A stretch of DNA of 64,000 nt from GCA-020345945 sp964596985 (GCA_964596985.1 CAZQWG010000004.1:132463-196462); one strand, 5' to 3'; numbered from the stretch's first letter, positions 35,376-42,584 are shown. The notes: generated by a model not told the origin, from the letters alone. Made by a program: numbers and translations.

Positions 35376-36560
35376 ATGGGTAAGCTGGTTGAGGAGTGGC
35401 TTTCCTCCCATAGTTCGAGTCCGAATACTTGGAGGGCTTACCGCTACGGGATTGAGCGTTTCGAGGAGTACTGGGGCAGGGACCCTGACACGCTGATTGA
35501 GGATAGGGTGAAGCTCTGGAACGAGCGTTTGAAGCTGAAGGCGGTGGATAACCGTGTTGCCGGGTTCTTCGATTGGCTGGTGGGTCGGGGGTTGGCTTCG
35601 AAGACGGCTCACAACTGTTACTGCGCTGTCCGCTCGTTCTGCATGTATCATGGTGTAGAGCTCCGCAGGGCACCCAGGATGCGGGTGGTCTCCGAGTTTG
35701 AGGAGGGGGCGTATCCGACCCAGGAGGAGCTGGGTAAGATGGTTGACGCCGCGAAGAACTGGAGGGACAAGGCGCTGATACTGCTCATGGCTCAGAGCGG
35801 GCTGAGGATCAGCATGGCCTGCGCCCTTAAAATCAAGGATATTGAAGGGTACTGGGACAGGTATATCCTCAGGCGTGTCGTGTGGGACCGTGAGCAGAGG
35901 GGGAAGTACCGCTTCAAGGGAGCCGATGTCCTCGTGATCGGCCCCGAAGTCGCCGAGTACCTCATCCTCATGCTCGACGAGAGAGCTAAAGAGGAGAAGG
36001 AGCTGGGGAAGGAGAGCTGGGTCTTCCGCTCCTACGTTAAGTACGCCGGTTTCGGCGCGGACAGGGAGACCAAGTACTTCGGCGAGCCACGGCCCTTGGG
36101 CACCAGACAGGCATCCAAGATCATCCATCAAGCCGCTTTGAAGGCAGGTCTGATAGACGGAGCGCCGAGGCGGCGGAACAGGATCCACCCTCACAGCCTC
36201 CGGAAATACTTCTTCAACGGTCTGATCAGGGCGGGCATGGACGACCTCCACAGGGAATACCTGATGAATCATACGATCAGCCAGACCAAGAAAGCGTACT
36301 TCGACAATACTGGTCCAGGACGCATCGAGATCCTCAAGGCTTACAGGAAGGCGTACCCATTCCTAAGTGCGAAGGGAGTAGGCCCTGAGCTGCACAAGAT
36401 GAGGCAGACCATACAGGAACTCCGCATGAAGATCAAGGAGAACGAGCTTCTCTTGATGAAGGTAGACCAAAAGCTGGAAGGCCACGTTCCTCGATATCCA
36501 ACTCCAAGTCGTCAAGCCGATGCCGAAGCTCACGGAGGTTACCGGCAACCAGCCGAATAG
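35376..36560 (+). CDS. Tyrosine recombinase (integrase)
   Basis: A 394-residue integrase. The SAM-like core-binding domain covers residues 1-95. The catalytic domain shows Arg144 in QSGLRIS, HxxR at His273/Arg276 in HPHSLRKYF, His299 in YLMNHT and the nucleophile Tyr308 in KKAYFD. An archaeal pattern, it ends in a coiled segment of about 45 residues. It faces away from the junction on the plus strand, while most of the element runs leftward. A TATA-like AGATTAAAAT at 35329-35338 would start transcription about 15 bases before the ATG. It should catalyse integration into and excision from the HerA-like gene. Confidence 0.93.
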   Translation: MGKLVEEWLSSHSSSPNTWRAYRYGIERFEEYWGRDPDTLIEDRVKLWNERLKLKAVDNRVAGFFDWLVGRGLASKTAHNCYCAVRSFCMYHGVELRRAPRMRVVSEFEEGAYPTQEELGKMVDAAKNWRDKALILLMAQSGLRISMACALKIKDIEGYWDRYILRRVVWDREQRGKYRFKGADVLVIGPEVAEYLILMLDERAKEEKELGKESWVFRSYVKYAGFGADRETKYFGEPRPLGTRQASKIIHQAALKAGLIDGAPRRRNRIHPHSLRKYFFNGLIRAGMDDLHREYLMNHTISQTKKAYFDNTGPGRIEILKAYRKAYPFLSAKGVGPELHKMRQTIQELRMKIKENELLLMKVDQKLEGHVPRYPTPSRQADAEAHGGYRQPAE

Positions 36561-36609
36561 TCCTACGGATCTCCCTGACCTCCTCCTCACTGAAAGCCTG
36601 AACAGTCAT
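36433..36609 (-). CDS. 58-residue coiled-coil protein, antisense to the integrase end
   Basis: Starts at ATG 36609, overlapping the stop of the upstream gene by four bases (ATGA), which argues for real translation. The sequence is highly charged and helical (SEEEVREIRRTIRLVAGNL, ELRHRLDDLELDIEE), a likely coiled coil. Its last 128 bases lie opposite the integrase 3' end, which itself encodes a coiled segment. No family is recognised. Confidence 0.5.
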   Translation of the reverse strand: MTVQAFSEEEVREIRRTIRLVAGNLRELRHRLDDLELDIEERGLPAFGLPSSREARSP

Positions 36610-37331
36610 GGGACAGTCACTCCTATCCAAGCAGATGTTTTCACGGTCCGGCAGCCGCGGGTTAGAACGCCGCGGATCTTGTAGTGCCAGCCGTTCTCCG
36701 TGTGGTCGAGCGCATCCCAATCCACTGCCACACTTACCTCATCGCCCCTCCTTTTCCTCCCTACGAGTTCCCATGCTTCTTTGCAGAATCTACGCCAGAC
36801 ACGGTCGGGAATACTCCACGCCCTACTCGTCAGAGATGGGCGCTGAGGGGCCTCCTCAAGCCACACAGACCTTTCCAGCCAACCACGGAAATTGCAGGGA
36901 TTCACAGCGCGCAGCCAATAGTAGATGCCGTTCAGCCGTCGGATAAAGCTCTGAGCTAGGGACACCAAACACCCTTTCACGTAATCAAAGAACCTGTTCT
37001 TTTTACTGCATTTCAGCAGCGCCTTCAGGAAACCCCAATCCTTGCTGGCTAACTTGTAGCCGTAACGCCTTACGCTACGGGAGAAGAATCTGAAGAGGAA
37101 CCTTACGCGGTCCTCTAGGCTCGTGAGGACAGGCGGCTCCAAGTCTGCCTGGACCGTTCCTTGAATCCTGACCTCTTCTGATTTTGCTCTGACCCTGTTC
37201 AAGCGGAGCGCTCGGAGATGAGCCTCCTCCTGCTGCTTTCCCCGAAGAGGGGCAAACGAACAGCCTCTAGCATGTTTTCCTCCGAGTCCTCCGCATTCAG
37301 GGCAAACATGAGAAGAAACCTTACTGTTCAA
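36606..37331 (-). CDS. Element protein with N-terminal zinc-finger-like cysteines, unknown
   Basis: A 241-residue, very basic protein. Near the N-terminus CPECGGLGGKHARGC could bind zinc. The rest is rich in Arg, Trp and Phe (RVRFLFRFFSRSVRRYGYKL, WGFLKALLKCSKKNRF), without a recognised enzyme motif. It may bind nucleic acid. TTG start; it follows a small cysteine-rich gene and is coupled to the 58-residue gene downstream. Confidence 0.6.
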   Translation of the reverse strand: MNSKVSSHVCPECGGLGGKHARGCSFAPLRGKQQEEAHLRALRLNRVRAKSEEVRIQGTVQADLEPPVLTSLEDRVRFLFRFFSRSVRRYGYKLASKDWGFLKALLKCSKKNRFFDYVKGCLVSLAQSFIRRLNGIYYWLRAVNPCNFRGWLERSVWLEEAPQRPSLTSRAWSIPDRVWRRFCKEAWELVGRKRRGDEVSVAVDWDALDHTENGWHYKIRGVLTRGCRTVKTSAWIGVTVP

Positions 37332-37334
37332 CTA

Positions 37335-37538
37335 CTAGCAAGCCTCCTCGAACTTGCAGCACCGTTTAGGGCGTTCAGCCTCGACCTGTCCGAAATGGCT
37401 GAGAGTAGCAGGGCAGTAATACTTCCAGTCAGCACCCATACCCGACTCAGGCGGAGTACTCAGCTCACGGTGACGGCAATCCAGACAGCGGACCTCAAGC
37501 ATCCGCTTAGCCTCATGAGCATACTCGGCGAGACTCAT
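37335..37538 (-). CDS. Small cysteine-rich (zinc-ribbon-like) protein
   Basis: A 67-residue protein with VRCLDCRHREL, a central YYC and a terminal RCCKFEEAC. The cysteine spacing suggests one zinc site. Its ATG overlaps the upstream stop (ATGA). Possibly a regulatory or nucleic-acid-binding protein of the element; no family is recognised. Confidence 0.6.
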   Translation of the reverse strand: MSLAEYAHEAKRMLEVRCLDCRHRELSTPPESGMGADWKYYCPATLSHFGQVEAERPKRCCKFEEAC

Positions 37539-37930
37539 CCGAACCGCCTCCTTCGACCAAAAACTAGAACAAAAACGATTGAAATCATACCTACTAGAAA
37601 CCCGCCTAGAACGACCCCCTGCATGAACGGGGTGAGAACGATCAACGACTCCAAAAGCGATTCATATATGACGAGAATGAATGATGCCACCATCAGAATG
37701 ATGAAGCCAAGCATGACTTCAAGCCTCTTACCGAGATCAATACTCTCATCTGAGGAATACAGAATATTCCAGATCGCGAGGAACGACATTACAAGACCGA
37801 AGAATAATGAGCCAGTGAGAACACTGAGTAATCCCATCGACAAGATGAACAGATTACCTACGACCTCAATGCCTCTCAGCAACCTCGGCTTGTCAAATAT
37901 CGTGTCAAACAATGACTCAGGAAACGGCAT
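37535..37930 (-). CDS. Four-helix membrane protein
   Basis: About 131 residues from ATG 37930, which overlaps the previous stop (TGATG). About four membrane helices are visible (NLFILSMGLLSVLTG, LVMSFLAIWNIL, VMLGFIILMVASFILVI, GVVLGGFLVGMISIVFVLVFG), followed by GRRRRFG. Function unknown. Confidence 0.6.
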   Translation of the reverse strand: MPFPESLFDTIFDKPRLLRGIEVVGNLFILSMGLLSVLTGSLFFGLVMSFLAIWNILYSSDESIDLGKRLEVMLGFIILMVASFILVIYESLLESLIVLTPFMQGVVLGGFLVGMISIVFVLVFGRRRRFG

Positions 37931-38040
37931 CACTGCTTCCCCCTGTTCTCCACGTACTCGCACAGCGGGCATGAGCTGTCAGACTCCAAGATCCACCCGC
38001 AGACCAGATAATTCCGATGCGCACTCTCAAGAACAGCCAA
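37930..38040 (-). CDS. 36-residue protein with CPLC motif
   Basis: A very short gene with TTG start at 38040. GAGGGG lies just upstream, and its stop overlaps the ATG of the next gene (TGATG). Three cysteines (LVCGW and SSCPLCEY) suggest a half zinc finger. The precise gene-to-gene junctions at both ends are the main evidence that it is real. Confidence 0.5.
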   Translation of the reverse strand: MAVLESAHRNYLVCGWILESDSSCPLCEYVENRGKQ

Positions 38041-38274
38041 CTAGATCTTCCCCTCTCTGATCGTCTTCCTGAAGCCTGAACGTGGCAACTCACGAAGCCG
38101 TGCCCTAGTTCGCTCGCCTTCTTCGATCAATACTTCAAGGTAGTGAATATGCTCCTCACGGGTCATATCCCAACACCACGGAGTCATTAGTCTAAACAGG
38201 AAAGCAGTAACCCCGCCTTTTCGCAGCGTATTCAATGTAGCCCTAGCGCCATCAAGATCCGTTTCCAACGCCAT
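38041..38274 (-). CDS. Small charged helical protein, unknown
   Basis: About 77 residues starting at ATG 38274, which overlaps the upstream stop (TGATG). Sequence: an N-terminal helix, FLFRLMTPWCWDMTREEH, then an Arg/Glu-rich helix (IEEGERTRARLRELP). No membrane helix and no recognised family. Confidence 0.5.
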   Translation of the reverse strand: MALETDLDGARATLNTLRKGGVTAFLFRLMTPWCWDMTREEHIHYLEVLIEEGERTRARLRELPRSGFRKTIREGKI

Positions 38275-38888
38275 CAAGACTCCTCCTTCTTTGACCGCTT
38301 ACTGCTCACCCACTTGATGCGGTACGATTCTATTCCATAGGAGATAGCAGAGAGAACTTGGAAGAGTAAGCTGAACGGTATGAACTCGGTTCTCTGCCTA
38401 TAGGAAGTGACTAAGACCTGTTTGACCCAAGAAACTTCAGCGTGAAGATTTACCTTGACCTTGCCCATGTTCTCAACATTATGAAAAACTAGAAGGTAAT
38501 AATCGGAATTATGGATCATATGATAGCCGTCATGTTCAGATACCTCTCGCACTTCCTTGCAACGGGCATAATTAGTTCCACTCCGCCAGTATACCTTCCA
38601 TATTTGGAAGTTCTCTTCATCTAGTAGAACGAAGTCGATTATTTGCCCCTGATCGGTTGACCACTCCCAAGAAACACAGTAATCCGCATCATATTCAAGG
38701 AAGAACTCGACAGTTTCAACTGCATCTGCATTCAGAGTGATTGAGCCGTTGAATATCTCGAACCCACCAGATTCAAGTATCATAGTTGACGCTGGAACCG
38801 TCTGAAACGAGATTACAATACAAATGATCGAGAGAATGATAAAGAATACAGGAGCTTTAGATAGCTTCATTTTGCTCTTGGAACCCAT
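38274..38888 (-). CDS. Two-helix membrane protein with extracellular beta domain
   Basis: A 204-residue protein. A signal anchor is at residues 13-33 (VFFIILSIICIVISF), an outside domain of about 130 residues is rich in strands and aromatic residues (VEFFLEYDADYCVSWEW), then a second hydrophobic helix and a basic tail WVSSKRSKKEES. The domain resembles emp24/GOLD-type or bacterial pre-peptidase-like sandwiches only in a general way. Unknown partner. Confidence 0.6.
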   Translation of the reverse strand: MGSKSKMKLSKAPVFFIILSIICIVISFQTVPASTMILESGGFEIFNGSITLNADAVETVEFFLEYDADYCVSWEWSTDQGQIIDFVLLDEENFQIWKVYWRSGTNYARCKEVREVSEHDGYHMIHNSDYYLLVFHNVENMGKVKVNLHAEVSWVKQVLVTSYRQRTEFIPFSLLFQVLSAISYGIESYRIKWVSSKRSKKEES

Positions 38889-38981
38889 TCATGTTTCCTC
38901 CGCTAGTTCCCTGAACCCTACGAAAGCAAGAGCCTGAGTGTAAGCCCCACCCTGACGAAAAACACCCGGATAAACCAAAAC

Positions 38982-40235
38982 CTACTCGTCCCTCCATCGG
39001 ATCTGATTCAGAATACTCATCTTCGACAGCCATTCACCGACCGTCAGCTTCAACCAGCCACGTCTCTCCATCAGAGAACGAAACGCCTTCATCGAAGGTT
39101 TTGAAACCTCAAGGTAGAACTCGTCCTCCGCGAAGTCACAGTGCAACCGCACATCAGTCTCAAAGATGAAACGGGTAGGAATTGCAGGAATCTCGCCGTC
39201 TTCTGGTTCTGTCTCTTCGCGGATCTGAGAACCTGTTTTCAACGCCTCGCCGACAGACTCTTCTTTGATCCCCGGTTCTACGGTTTCAGCTACTTCTGCT
39301 CCGGCGTCTTCTACGGCTTGAGTTAGGGATTCAGCGTAATCCTCAATCTCACGGGCAGAAGGCAGATCCTCAGGGTCGTTCAGACGGTTCTCAACAAACT
39401 CCTTCCTCTGCTCCTCAGGAATCCGCTTCAAAGCACGGATTTGATGTTGATTAAGATGAGAGAGAGTATTCTCAGAATTGCCATTGGCAATTTCATCTTC
39501 TAATTTTAGTATTGCAAGGTTGCGGGATATCCAAGATTCACTTTTACCCAGTGCTTCTGCAAGAGACTTCTGATTTGAGTAATCCTTCATGAGTATTTTC
39601 AGATAGGAGGCTTTCTCATAGGGTGTAAGATCTTCATGCTCCTCATTTGAGACGAAAGCCTTGATTTTAGCCTCCTGATCGCTCATCTCCTTAACGAGCG
39701 CAGGAATCATCGTGAGACCCGCACGCTTAGAAGCCTCCACCCTACGGAAACCGGAAATCACCTCGTATTTATCGCCCAGCATGGGACGGACAAGGATCGG
39801 CTGGAGAACCCCTTCGGAGCGAACAGACTCAGCGAGTTCAGCTAGGCGTTCCTCATCCATCGACTGCCGAGGCTGAAACATGCCGGGAACAACGTAGCCA
39901 ACAGGGATCTCCTCAAGAAAAGCAGGATTATCTTCTTCAGAATTGCCAATGGCAATTTTATCTTCGGTTGTCTTCTGGGAGTAGTCGGGGACGGGTTGAA
40001 GGTTCTTGGTCTGAGGAGGATTGATTTTAGGTACGAATGCTTCTTTCGGTATAGCGAAAACCTGCTCACCCCGAATATACTTCCCGCCGTAATCCTCCAC
40101 GACAGCGATGATCGCCTTGTACTCGGCGTCGGTGAGAGAGCGTTTCTTCCTGAAAACCCATGCGTCTTCGCCTTCCGAGACTTCGATGAGATCCTTCACA
40201 CCGGAAGGCAGAACACCTAGAACCTGCTCAGACAT
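38982..40235 (-). CDS. ParB/Spo0J-like partition or regulatory protein
   Basis: About 417 residues from ATG 40235, which has AAGGAGGT just upstream and overlaps the previous stop (TGATG). Residues 1-60 are an N-terminal domain (SLTDAEYKAIIAVVEDYGGKY). The ParB N-terminal nuclease/CTPase-like fold follows (FQPRQSMDEERLAELAES, GDKYEVISGFRRVEASKRAG). Then comes a helix-turn-helix (SLAEALGKSESWISRNLAIL), an acidic linker and a unique C-terminus. It may bind the palindromic repeats inside its own gene. No ParA ATPase gene is visible, so a transcriptional role or segregation with another partner is possible. Confidence 0.88.
   Translation of the reverse strand: MSEQVLGVLPSGVKDLIEVSEGEDAWVFRKKRSLTDAEYKAIIAVVEDYGGKYIRGEQVFAIPKEAFVPKINPPQTKNLQPVPDYSQKTTEDKIAIGNSEEDNPAFLEEIPVGYVVPGMFQPRQSMDEERLAELAESVRSEGVLQPILVRPMLGDKYEVISGFRRVEASKRAGLTMIPALVKEMSDQEAKIKAFVSNEEHEDLTPYEKASYLKILMKDYSNQKSLAEALGKSESWISRNLAILKLEDEIANGNSENTLSHLNQHQIRALKRIPEEQRKEFVENRLNDPEDLPSAREIEDYAESLTQAVEDAGAEVAETVEPGIKEESVGEALKTGSQIREETEPEDGEIPAIPTRFIFETDVRLHCDFAEDEFYLEVSKPSMKAFRSLMERRGWLKLTVGEWLSKMSILNQIRWRDE
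39476..39492. repeat. 17-base palindrome, copy 1
   Basis: AATTGCCATTGGCAATT is a perfect palindrome with 8-base arms around one central base, inside the ParB-like gene. About 30 bases around it match copy 2 with three differences. Confidence 0.75.
39941..39957. repeat. 17-base palindrome, copy 2
   Basis: AATTGCCAATGGCAATT, identical to copy 1 except for the central base. It lies 465 bases away in the same gene. Both copies encode the peptide pattern ED-x-IA-x-GNSE. Confidence 0.75.
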
Positions 40236-40357
40236 CAAGAAACCTCCTTTTCCTTGAGCTTCGCTGAGGTCAGGAACTTGCTTTTTGATATGATGTGGTA
40301 GATGAGGACTACGATGATCGCAGGCATCCACTGGTTAAAGTTAATCGTGTAACTCAC
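40235..40357 (-). CDS. 40-residue single-helix membrane protein
   Basis: GTG start at 40357 overlaps the stop of the upstream gene (GTGA), and its own stop overlaps the parB-like start (TGATG). It has one membrane helix (MPAIIVVLIYHIISK) and a basic/acidic tail LTSAKLKEKEVS. Chained overlaps on both sides support it. Confidence 0.6.
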   Translation of the reverse strand: MSYTINFNQWMPAIIVVLIYHIISKSKFLTSAKLKEKEVS

Positions 40358-40572
40358 TTCGAAGCCTCCGCTTTTTTTTCCGAACTCTGGAAAGGAATTA
40401 TGATCGGGGTTGTTATGCTGAAACCGTATCCTCCAAGGAGAACCATGAAGATTCCAAGAAGAACATATTTAACGGAATTACCATTGGCAAACCAGACTCC
40501 GCCAACGATAATGAGGGGAATTGAGCATACCCGCAGAACATGGACAGCATGGGCAAATGTTAATTTAATCAA
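40354..40572 (-). CDS. Small two-helix membrane protein
   Basis: A 72-residue protein, TTG start directly after the upstream stop. Two membrane helices (VCSIPLIIVGGVWF and YVLLGIFMVLLGGYGF) are followed by a polar tail SSEKKAEASK. Function unknown. Part of the chain of tiny genes before the ParB-like gene. Confidence 0.6.
   Translation of the reverse strand: MIKLTFAHAVHVLRVCSIPLIIVGGVWFANGNSVKYVLLGIFMVLLGGYGFSITTPIIIPFQSSEKKAEASK
40476..40492. repeat. 17-base palindrome, degenerate copy 3
   Basis: AATTACCATTGGCAAAC, a weaker copy inside the small membrane-protein gene upstream. It keeps the ANGNS coding pattern and the CCATTGG centre. Confidence 0.5.
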
Positions 40573-40671
40573 TCAGGATTCCACCTCCTCTTTCCCATTC
40601 TTCTCTACTAGTTCAGCGGTCTCAGCGAGGAACTGTAGCTCCCCGAACTCAGGAAAATGCCGAGAACTCAA
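40573..40671 (-). CDS. 32-residue acidic protein
   Basis: TTG start at 40671 with TGGAGG seven bases upstream. The stop abuts the next gene's TTG. Sequence is polar and helical (ELQFLAETAELVEKNGKEE). Supported by ribosome site and junction only. Confidence 0.4.
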   Translation of the reverse strand: MSSRHFPEFGELQFLAETAELVEKNGKEEVES

Positions 40672-40699
40672 CCAGAAACCTCCATTCTACTTATTTCTC

Positions 40700-41125
40700 T
40701 CAACTCGTTACCATCTTCAAAATTGCCCAGATGACAAACGCCACCAGACTAAGAACCAATCCTATTACCCCCCAAAGTGCAGGGGTAAGAATCAGATTTA
40801 TAGCAGAGAAGTAACCTTCGATTGCGTTACCGAGAATGACCACGATCCCCATGAGCACGCCGATAATCATACCGACAACCACGAATATCTTCAAGACATC
40901 AATTATCCGACGGCGACGAACGCTTTGCGACAAAAACGCCCAAACGATAAGTACGACCAGACCGAGAACCAGCCCCCATATCGCAATAACTATTGCATTG
41001 AGACCGTATGCACCGAATATGAAATCCAAATTAATAATCGGAACATCTCTGAGAGCATAGAAAATGACGAACAACAGACCCACAACTATGCCGATAAGAA
41101 TTAAACTCCCTAATTCCAAGATCAT
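40700..41125 (-). CDS. Four-helix membrane protein
   Basis: A 141-residue protein with four long membrane helices (LGSLILIGIVVGLLFVIFYAL, AIVIAIWGLVLGLVVLIVWAFL, VFVVVGMIIGVLMGIVVILG, LILTPALWGVIGLVLSLVAFV) and a basic loop SVRRRR between helices 2 and 3. It overlaps the AbrB-like stop by three bases. Function unknown. Confidence 0.65.
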   Translation of the reverse strand: MILELGSLILIGIVVGLLFVIFYALRDVPIINLDFIFGAYGLNAIVIAIWGLVLGLVVLIVWAFLSQSVRRRRIIDVLKIFVVVGMIIGVLMGIVVILGNAIEGYFSAINLILTPALWGVIGLVLSLVAFVIWAILKMVTS

Positions 41126-41268
41126 TCAACCTCCTTGACTGGCTTGCTTACTTTGACATCGACAAGATCCCCCTCACCTACTTTGAGAACCTCCCGGATC
41201 TCTTCGGGAATGGTGATTCTGCCAGCAGACACAATCCTCGCCGTGAACTGCTTCTCCAAAACCTGCAT
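41122..41268 (-). CDS. AbrB/SpoVT-type DNA-binding protein
   Basis: A 48-residue protein with the swapped-hairpin AbrB signature: FTARIVSAGRITIPEEIRE, then LKVGEGDLVDVKV. Such proteins bind DNA as dimers and often act as antitoxins or repressors. Its stop overlaps the start of the membrane protein gene downstream (ATGA). Start is ATG 41268. It is divergent from a winged-helix regulator, so the two probably control the shared region 41269-41404. Confidence 0.85.
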   Translation of the reverse strand: MQVLEKQFTARIVSAGRITIPEEIREVLKVGEGDLVDVKVSKPVKEVE

Positions 41269-41317
41269 GGCGATATCTCAACTCATCGAAATGTAGACAG
41301 AAAGAGATAGTATTTTA

Positions 41318-41334
41318 ACGTATTTAAGCGTATC
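41318..41334. promoter_or_regulatory. 17-base promoter/operator element, copy 1
   Basis: ACGTATTTAAGCGTATC lies between the AbrB-like and winged-helix genes. It differs by one base from the element 27 bases upstream of the element tRNA. The AT-rich core could be a TATA box for the rightward gene. The CGTA repeats on each side could bind a regulator. Confidence 0.55.
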
Positions 41335-41404
41335 GACATGATATCAGATAGTTGGAAATATTCATCAAAGGTATGCGGATATGTCTATATGTTGGAGAAC
41401 AAAT

Positions 41405-41683
41405 ATGTCCGAGATGTCTCTGTTCAATGATAGAGCTTTAGAATTACTGATGTATATGCATCGAAGAGAGAAGCCAGCCAAGATGACAGAACTAATTGAA
41501 GAGATGCCTTTTAGCCAAGGTGCTGTCTATAACGCACTTAGAACCTTACAGAAACTATCATTAGTCGAAGAGGAGAAAACGAAAGAATTCCCACAAAGTA
41601 GACTTCTCAAAGTTTCCGATAAGGGAAAACAAGCCATAGAAAAACTGCTTGAACTCACAGAAATACTCGGACTGTCAATATGA
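41405..41683 (+). CDS. Winged-helix transcription regulator
   Basis: About 92 residues. It has a MarR/PadR-like winged helix: helices through ALELLMYMHRREKPAKMTEL, recognition helix SQGAVYNALRTLQKLSLVEE, wing SRLLKVSDKGKQAIEKLLEL. ATG 41405 is chosen because GGAG lies eight bases upstream. Its stop codon lies inside a perfect 20-base palindrome, which could be its operator. It is divergent from the AbrB-like gene. Confidence 0.8.
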   Translation: MSEMSLFNDRALELLMYMHRREKPAKMTELIEEMPFSQGAVYNALRTLQKLSLVEEEKTKEFPQSRLLKVSDKGKQAIEKLLELTEILGLSI

Positions 41684-41694
41684 TATCATATTGA
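41675..41694. promoter_or_regulatory. Perfect 20-base palindrome
   Basis: TCAATATGATATCATATTGA equals its own reverse complement. It covers the end of the winged-helix gene. TGATATCA also occurs at about 41339, in front of the same gene, as expected for an operator pair. It could be part of a replication origin. Confidence 0.65.
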
Positions 41695-41695
41695 G

Positions 41696-41723
41696 AATAT
41701 AGTATACACGTGTATACTCTATT
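41696..41723. promoter_or_regulatory. Second palindrome, 18-base perfect core
   Basis: Core AGTATACACGTGTATACT at 41701-41718 is a perfect palindrome. With five flanking bases on each side, 28 bases are symmetric with one mismatched pair. It starts one base after the previous palindrome. Confidence 0.65.
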
Positions 41724-41797
41724 TTAGACCGGTTTTTTCATCACCCCCAAAAGTTTCTGAGAGAAATCATGGGTTTTCCATGAGACCCGAAAAATAG

Positions 41798-41814
41798 AAA
41801 TACGTTAAACGTAC
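41798..41814. promoter_or_regulatory. Candidate promoter with ACGT inverted repeat
   Basis: TACGTTAAACGTAC is an imperfect inverted repeat with a TTAAA core. It lies about 30-35 bases before the start of the small membrane protein, the right distance for an archaeal TATA box. It resembles the 17-base elements at 41318 and 42585. Confidence 0.45.
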
Positions 41815-41841
41815 TTCATACACCTGTTGAAGGGGGAGGAG

Positions 41842-42057
41842 ATGGGGTTAGGGAAGAAGCTTGGTGTAGGGGCGATCTTCGACCTAATACTGTTCATAAC
41901 AATCATCGTACTCCTCAATTCACTCGGTTATCCAATCATAAGCCGGACAGAAGAAGCAGTCATAATATGGGCTATCTCAGGGGTTGTTTCAACAGCCGTA
42001 ACAGTAGTTGCAGGGTTTCTGGCAGAAGCCAAAGGACTCCTCGGCATTCTAGATTAA
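41842..42057 (+). CDS. 71-residue protein with two membrane helices
   Basis: ATG 41842 follows GGGGGAGGAG. Two hydrophobic segments (GAIFDLILFITIIVLLNSLGY and AVIIWAISGVVSTAVTVVAGFLA) are separated by a short polar turn, with a basic N-terminus GLGKK. The size and two-helix form resemble the coat proteins of spindle-shaped archaeal viruses, but there is no specific motif to prove it. One of the few rightward genes of the element. Confidence 0.65.
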   Translation: MGLGKKLGVGAIFDLILFITIIVLLNSLGYPIISRTEEAVIIWAISGVVSTAVTVVAGFLAEAKGLLGILD

Positions 42058-42226
42058 ACCCTAAACGCAGAACAGTCGAGAAAACGGATTCCCCAACCGG
42101 CAGACCAAAATAACTGTAGACCGCTATCTTGTGAACCCAGAGATCAAAGAGAAGCAGAAGGAAAGCCAATTTAGGGTTTTCATCAAAGAAGTCCAGCTTA
42201 CGCCAGACCCAACGCAGAAAACTCAC
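41972..42226 (-). CDS. 84-residue hydrophobic/basic protein
   Basis: GTG start overlaps the upstream stop (GTGA). N-terminal FLRWVWRKLDFFDENPK precedes one membrane helix (LAFLLLLFDLWVHKIAVYSYF). The last third lies opposite the end of the rightward membrane gene, so this C-terminal part is less certain. Confidence 0.4.
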   Translation of the reverse strand: MSFLRWVWRKLDFFDENPKLAFLLLLFDLWVHKIAVYSYFGLPVGESVFSTVLRLGFNLECRGVLWLLPETLQLLLRLLKQPLR

Positions 42227-42387
42227 CTCAAGGCTCCTAGATGCTGTTTGACCTGCTCAAACTTCTTCTCCTTAGCTAACGCAAGGTAGTATTGAACACT
42301 CTCAACCGCATCATGAAGACTCTCAGCTTCCCCCAGCTTAAACAAGCAAAGCTCCATAGCATCCTCGAATCCGTCAGCGTAACTCAT
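42223..42387 (-). CDS. 54-residue helical protein
   Basis: ATG 42387 follows AGGAGG by seven bases. Two amphipathic helices (GFEDAMELCLFKLGEAESL, DAVESVQYYLALAKEKKFEQ). No recognised family. Coupled to the next gene through GTGA. Confidence 0.55.
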   Translation of the reverse strand: MSYADGFEDAMELCLFKLGEAESLHDAVESVQYYLALAKEKKFEQVKQHLGALR

Positions 42388-42491
42388 CTCCGATCCTCCT
42401 AACTGATCCAGCCCGGCAGGGTACTTAAACACCGGAAGCAGCCAGCGGGCAACGGAGAGAGAAAGATCGGTGAAAGTGAATGTAAGAAGTA

Positions 42492-42578
42492 GTGTGTGCT
42501 CTCATCTCGATAAGTCGAGCACACGCCAATCAATCCAACTGATAATCGGATTGACCCAACCGGCATGTAACTAATGCC
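42492..42578. ncRNA. Cluster of three hairpins upstream of the element tRNA, possible structured RNA
   Basis: Three consecutive inverted repeats. GTGTGTGCTC pairs with GAGCACACGC (42492-42501 with 42517-42526, one wobble), with an alternative inner stem CTCGA-TAAG-TCGAG. TCAATCC pairs with GGATTGA (42530-42536 with 42548-42554). GGCAT-GTAACTA-ATGCC lies at 42562-42578. The middle-to-last part shares 18-19 bases with the variable arm of the tRNA 110 bases downstream. No frame is evident. It could be an RNA, a leader or a protein-binding or origin region. The transcribed strand is unknown. Confidence 0.45.
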
Positions 42579-42584
42579 ACAGAA

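Noticed and set aside
35319..36272. 317-codon open frame on the minus strand opposite the integrase
   Set aside because: It mirrors the integrase, whose catalytic residues are complete. The minus-strand product is Pro/Leu/His-rich with no family likeness and no ribosome site.
37218..38060. 280-codon plus-strand frame across several small minus-strand genes
   Set aside because: Its product is Ser/Thr/Arg-rich and low in hydrophobic order. The minus-strand genes show stop-start junctions and membrane helices.
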